Source: CAXMST01 sp963712765
GTDB lineage: Bacteria; Actinomycetota; Thermoleophilia; Solirubrobacterales; 70-9
Reading direction: 5' to 3'
Length of the DNA: 64,000 nt
Assembly: GCA_963712765.1 (NCBI GenBank)
Contig: CAVQIX010000004.1
Span: 434,001-498,000 of the forward strand
In this document: positions 61,091-64,000 of the stretch, one piece after another
How the letters are laid out: the number at the start of each line of letters is the position of its first letter
Position numbering within the stretch: the stretch's first letter is position 1
Translations under genes and position numbers: made by a program
The notes under the pieces: generated by a model
The model's input: only the letters and a program-made list of their open reading frames with translations
The model's database searches: none
Told to the model about the DNA's origin: nothing

Positions 61091-61767
61091 GCGAGGAGCC
61101 ACCCGGACCGAAGGCCGTCACCGGTTCCGAGCTCAAGGCCCAGATCGAGGCCGAGCGCGAGGGGCGCCCCTTCCTCGTCTTCCGGGACGAGGCGGCCGAG
61201 CAGCGGATCCTCCCCGTCGCCGCCGACCGCACCGAGATCTGGATCGGCCGCGCGCAATCGGCCGACATCACCCTCGAGTGGGACCGGGAGGTCTCCAACC
61301 TCCACGCTCAGCTCGAGTTCGTGGGCGAGGAGTGCACCCTCGTCGACGATGGGCTCTCGACCAACGGCTCCTACGTCAACGAGGAGCGGGTCTCCGGCCG
61401 CCGCCGGCTCTCCGACGGCGACATCGTCCGGGTCGGCCGCAGCAGGATCCTCTTCCGGGCCCCCGGCGCGGTCGGGGAGTCGACCGTGATCTCGACCGAC
61501 GCGATCAGCGCGGCCGGCGTATCGCCGGCGCAGAGGCGGGTGCTGGTGGAGCTCTGCCGCCCGTTCAAGGACGGGGCGGCCTTCGCAACGCCCGCCGGCA
61601 ATCAGGAGATCGCCGCCGAGCTCCACCTCTCGGTCGATGCGGTCAAGACCCACCTGCGGGCGTTGTTCGAGAAGTTCGAGCTCGGCGAGGTGCCGCAGAA
61701 CCAGAAGCGGGTGACGCTGGTCCAGCGCGCGATGCAGAGCGGGCTGATCAGCGCCCGCGACCTCTGA
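61087..61767 (+). CDS. FHA-domain protein with C-terminal helix-turn-helix
   Basis: A 226-residue protein of two domains. FHA (about 30-125) has IWIGRAQSADITLEWDREVS then NLHAQLEF (the R, S/N-x-H and N phosphothreonine-binding set) and LSTNGSYVNEERV. The C-terminal part (about 150-226) contains NQEIAAELHLSVDAVKTHLR, a LuxR-like helix-turn-helix, with AFATPAGNQEIA before it. It probably links Ser/Thr kinase signalling to transcription. No kinase is adjacent. The start is a GTG inside the alcohol dehydrogenase stop. Confidence 0.8.
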   Translation: MSEEPPGPKAVTGSELKAQIEAEREGRPFLVFRDEAAEQRILPVAADRTEIWIGRAQSADITLEWDREVSNLHAQLEFVGEECTLVDDGLSTNGSYVNEERVSGRRRLSDGDIVRVGRSRILFRAPGAVGESTVISTDAISAAGVSPAQRRVLVELCRPFKDGAAFATPAGNQEIAAELHLSVDAVKTHLRALFEKFELGEVPQNQKRVTLVQRAMQSGLISARDL

Positions 61768-61776
61768 GCGGGTCGC

Positions 61777-62566
61777 CTAGGCCACGGCCTCGGTGGTCTC
61801 GACCCCCGAGCTCGCCTCCAGCAGGACCCGGGTCACCAGCTCCGGGTTGTCCCAGTTGGGTGTGTGCCCGCAGCCCTCGAGCACGATGAACTCCGCACCG
61901 GGCGGGCGGCGGTGCGCCTTCGGGGGTGCCACCAGGCGATCGAGCTCGCCCCAGGCGATCGTTACCGGTACCTCGACCAGGTGCGGATCCTCGAAGACGT
62001 GGCGCCTCATCTCGGCGTTCGAGTCGGCGTAGCCATGGGCCCCGATCCAGTCGCGGATGATCTGCAGGGCATCAGCGATCGGGACGTTCTCCGGTCGCCC
62101 AACGACCGTCTGCAGCATCCCCTCCCGTAGCCGCCGTTCGCGGGCGGACAGCAGAATCAGCGGTTTCAGCGCCTTGGCGATGCCGCGAGTGTTGACCGAG
62201 CGCGGCCCGAGTGGGTTCTGCCAAAGCCCGGCCGGGGAGAGCAGGCAGGCCGAGGCGGCGCGATCGTCCTTCGCCATCTCGAGCGCGACCCAGCCGCCGA
62301 GCGAGTTGCCGGCGACGTGAGGCTTGTCGATCCCGAGATCGTCCGAGAGAAAGCGAGAGATCGCCTTGCCCATCGCAGCCGCGGTAGGTGGTGTGCCGTC
62401 GGAGAGCGCCGGGGATCCCCCGAAGCCGGGCATGTCGAGCGCGATCACGTCGCGGTGGGCGGACAGCGTCTCGAGCTGCGGCTTCCAGACCAGTCTGGTT
62501 GCGCCTAGGCCGTGAATGAGGACCAGGGGCTCGCCCGAGCCACGTCCGCTGGTGGTCGATCTGCAT
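61777..62566 (-). pseudogene. Alpha/beta hydrolase, frameshifted near its N-terminus
   Basis: The main frame encodes an alpha/beta hydrolase: GSGEPLVLIHGLGATRLVWK, VIALDMPGFGGSPALSDG, the nucleophile elbow VAGNSLGGWVALEMA, Asp in WGELDRLV, and His in GCGHTPNWD. That frame has no start until residue VIALD, beyond the HG motif. The N-terminus MQIDHQRT (ATG 62566) is in the other frame, so the sequence has one extra base near 62540-62550 (RT-GSGEP would be continuous). Either a recent frameshift or sequencing error. Function: esterase or similar, unspecified. Confidence 0.7.
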
Positions 62567-62623
62567 GGGCGGATTATCCATACCCGTCGGCTCCGGCCCT
62601 GCGGTTTCCGGTGGCCGTTCCAT

Positions 62624-62629
62624 TAGCTT
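62624..62629 (+). promoter_or_regulatory. Putative -10 box (TAGCTT) for the 62636 gene
   Basis: TAGCTT ends 6 nt before the GTG at 62636, which supports this start. Confidence 0.4.
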
Positions 62630-62635
62630 GAAGCT

Positions 62636-64000
62636 GTGAGAGCTGTCCGTCTGACGGTGCCGCCGGTGCTCGCGACCCTCCTGACCATGCTGGCTCTGCT
62701 GGCCGGTCTGGCCCTCGCGAGCCCCGCCCCAGCCAGCGAGAACCCCGCCGGGCAGCCACCCTTCGGCGCCGAGCCGCTTGCCGATCTGCGCGAGGTGCCG
62801 GATACCGCGACGGTCCCCCCGGGCTTCCGCCTCAGCGCCGCCCGCGCGATCCGCCTCGCCGACGAGAGCGAGGTGATCGCGGCCGAGCTCGAGGAGAGCC
62901 CGCGGATGCGCCCGACGGCTTTTACGCGCGGGCCGGACCGCTGGCAGATCAGCTACTTCGATCCCGACGGGAACGAGGTCGCGCAGGCGATCGTCGACGA
63001 CCGCAGCGATCAGGTGATCGAGGCGTGGCGCGACCAGCAGGTCGAGGTCAAGCTCGCCCGCGGCTACGAGAACGCCGTCGCCGGCAACGTCAACGAGGCC
63101 TGGATCTGGATCCCGCTTTGCCTGCTGTTCTTCCTCCCCTTCTTCGACCCACGCAGGCCGTTCCGGCTCCTGCACCTCGACCTGCTGGTCCTGCTCTCCT
63201 TCAGCCTCTCGCAGTTCTTCTTCAACAAGGGCGAGATCGTCACCTCGGTCCCGCTCGTCTATCCGGTCCTCGCCTACCTGTTCGTGCGGATGCTGGTTGC
63301 CGGGGTCTGGCCGCGGCTGCGGGGCGGAGCGCTGGTGCCGTACGTCCCGATCCGCTGGCTCGCCTACGCGGCCGTCGCCCTGGCCCTGTTCAGGGTCGGC
63401 CTCAACATCGTCGACTCGCAGGTGATCGACATCGGCTTCGCCGGGGTGGTCGGGGCCGATCGGATCTCCTCCGGCGAGGGGATCTACGACGGGCAGTTCA
63501 GCCCCTTGATCGATCGCGGCGACTCCTACGGCCCGCTCAACTACCTGCTGTACGTGCCGTTCGAGGCGATCTTCCCCTACGGCGGGGGGCTCGAGCCGCT
63601 GCCGGCCGCCCACGCCTTCTCGATCTTCTTCGACCTGGTCGTGGTCGGACTGCTGGTGGCCGTCGGACGCAAGCTCCGTGGCGGGGCCGAGGGCCGGGCG
63701 CTCGGCGTCGCGCTCGCCTTCGCCTGGCTCGCCTACCCCTACACGCTGTATGCGCTCAACGCCAACGGCAACGATGCGGTCGTGGCGGCGGCGGTCCTCG
63801 CCGCCTTGCTCGCGCTCGGCTCGGCGCCGCTCCGCGGCGCCCTGATCGCGGCCGGCGGCGCCGCCAAGTTCGGGCCGCTGGCGCTGGCGCCGCTGTTCGC
63901 CGCGGGGCGCGGCCTCAACCGCGGTCGCGCGCTGATCCCCTTCGCGCTCGCCTTCGCCGTGGTCTGGTTCGTGGTTCTGATCCCGTTGCTCCCCGACGGC
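62636..64000 (+). CDS. Large multi-pass membrane protein, GT-C glycosyltransferase-like (truncated at right edge)
   Basis: An open frame of 455 codons runs to the end of the window. A signal peptide (VLATLLTMLALLAGLALASP) precedes an extracytoplasmic domain of about 110 residues with a PepSY-like pattern (DRWQISYFDPDGNEVAQAIV, then RSDQVIEAWRDQQ). Then at least seven hydrophobic helices follow, for example EAWIWIPLCLLFFLPFF, LVYPVLAYLFVRMLVAGVW and ALGVALAFAWLAYPYTLYAL. Segments such as GIYDGQF and GDSYGPLNYLLYVPFE lie where GT87-type mannosyltransferases carry their acceptor loops. Probably an integral-membrane glycosyltransferase. Confidence 0.7.
   Translation, partial: MRAVRLTVPPVLATLLTMLALLAGLALASPAPASENPAGQPPFGAEPLADLREVPDTATVPPGFRLSAARAIRLADESEVIAAELEESPRMRPTAFTRGPDRWQISYFDPDGNEVAQAIVDDRSDQVIEAWRDQQVEVKLARGYENAVAGNVNEAWIWIPLCLLFFLPFFDPRRPFRLLHLDLLVLLSFSLSQFFFNKGEIVTSVPLVYPVLAYLFVRMLVAGVWPRLRGGALVPYVPIRWLAYAAVALALFRVGLNIVDSQVIDIGFAGVVGADRISSGEGIYDGQFSPLIDRGDSYGPLNYLLYVPFEAIFPYGGGLEPLPAAHAFSIFFDLVVVGLLVAVGRKLRGGAEGRALGVALAFAWLAYPYTLYALNANGNDAVVAAAVLAALLALGSAPLRGALIAAGGAAKFGPLALAPLFAAGRGLNRGRALIPFALAFAVVWFVVLIPLLPDG

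Noticed and set aside
59456..61102. 548-codon minus-strand open frame
   Set aside because: It is antisense to the SprT-like and alcohol dehydrogenase genes, which have complete active-site motifs.

Overview
The window is GC-rich, densely coded DNA from a free-living actinobacterium. A Thermoleophilia/Solirubrobacterales-like lineage is likely but is an inference from gene content. The evidence is a dnaK-grpE-dnaJ-hspR operon with HspR, a separate clpB, actinobacterial-type inositol-phosphate synthase beside a phosphatidylinositol-phosphate synthase, many GTG/TTG starts, ATGA/GTGA overlaps, and start codons lying 6-9 nt after a TAnnnT box with no Shine-Dalgarno sequence (leaderless transcripts). 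Nothing suggests plasmid or phage DNA, apart from a small tRNA-bounded scar at about 49.0-50.6 kb.

Region 1 (0-15.5 kb, mostly minus strand) interleaves purine synthesis (purD, purE, purB, purC, purS, purQ; no purL) with surface-glycan enzymes: three glycosyltransferases of one unusual subfamily, two sulfotransferases, an O-methyltransferase and a glycosidase-like lipoprotein. It also has an enoyl-CoA hydratase, a SRPBCC protein, a GYD protein, and two plus-strand genes (beta-lactamase-fold protein, membrane protein).

Region 2 (15.5-31 kb) has a secreted TIM-barrel protein, a saccharopine-dehydrogenase-like reductase, clpB, an MscS channel, a WcbI-like protein, the heat-shock operon, a secreted endonuclease/phosphatase, cytochrome c and endonuclease III. 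Similar inverted repeats lie at the clpB and dnaK promoters and are candidate HspR operators.

Region 3 (31-47 kb) holds a sugar kinase, a dehalogenase-like hydrolase and a phosphoinositide cassette (PAP2 phosphatase, CDP-alcohol phosphotransferase, INO1). It continues with a GMC oxidoreductase, a glycosyltransferase-PHP phosphoesterase fusion, a uracil-DNA-glycosylase relative with altered catalytic motifs, an RNA m5U methyltransferase, a histone-like Lys-rich protein, a frameshifted argF, tRNA-Glu and lgt.

Region 4 (47-64 kb) has an SDR, a third sulfotransferase, tRNA-Val with a partial 3' duplicate 1.45 kb away, and a polysaccharide-type cluster (two DegT aminotransferases, GMC oxidoreductase, CapK-like adenylating enzyme, GT4 glycosyltransferase, GNAT). 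It ends with a SprT-like protease, a zinc alcohol dehydrogenase with an FHA-HTH protein, a frameshifted alpha/beta hydrolase and a truncated multi-pass membrane protein running off the right edge.

Common threads are envelope glycan and lipid decoration (four full-length glycosyltransferases plus one partial, three sulfotransferases, PI synthesis, Lgt) alongside housekeeping purine, proteostasis and DNA-repair functions. No CRISPR array, transposase, integrase or complete defence system was seen.
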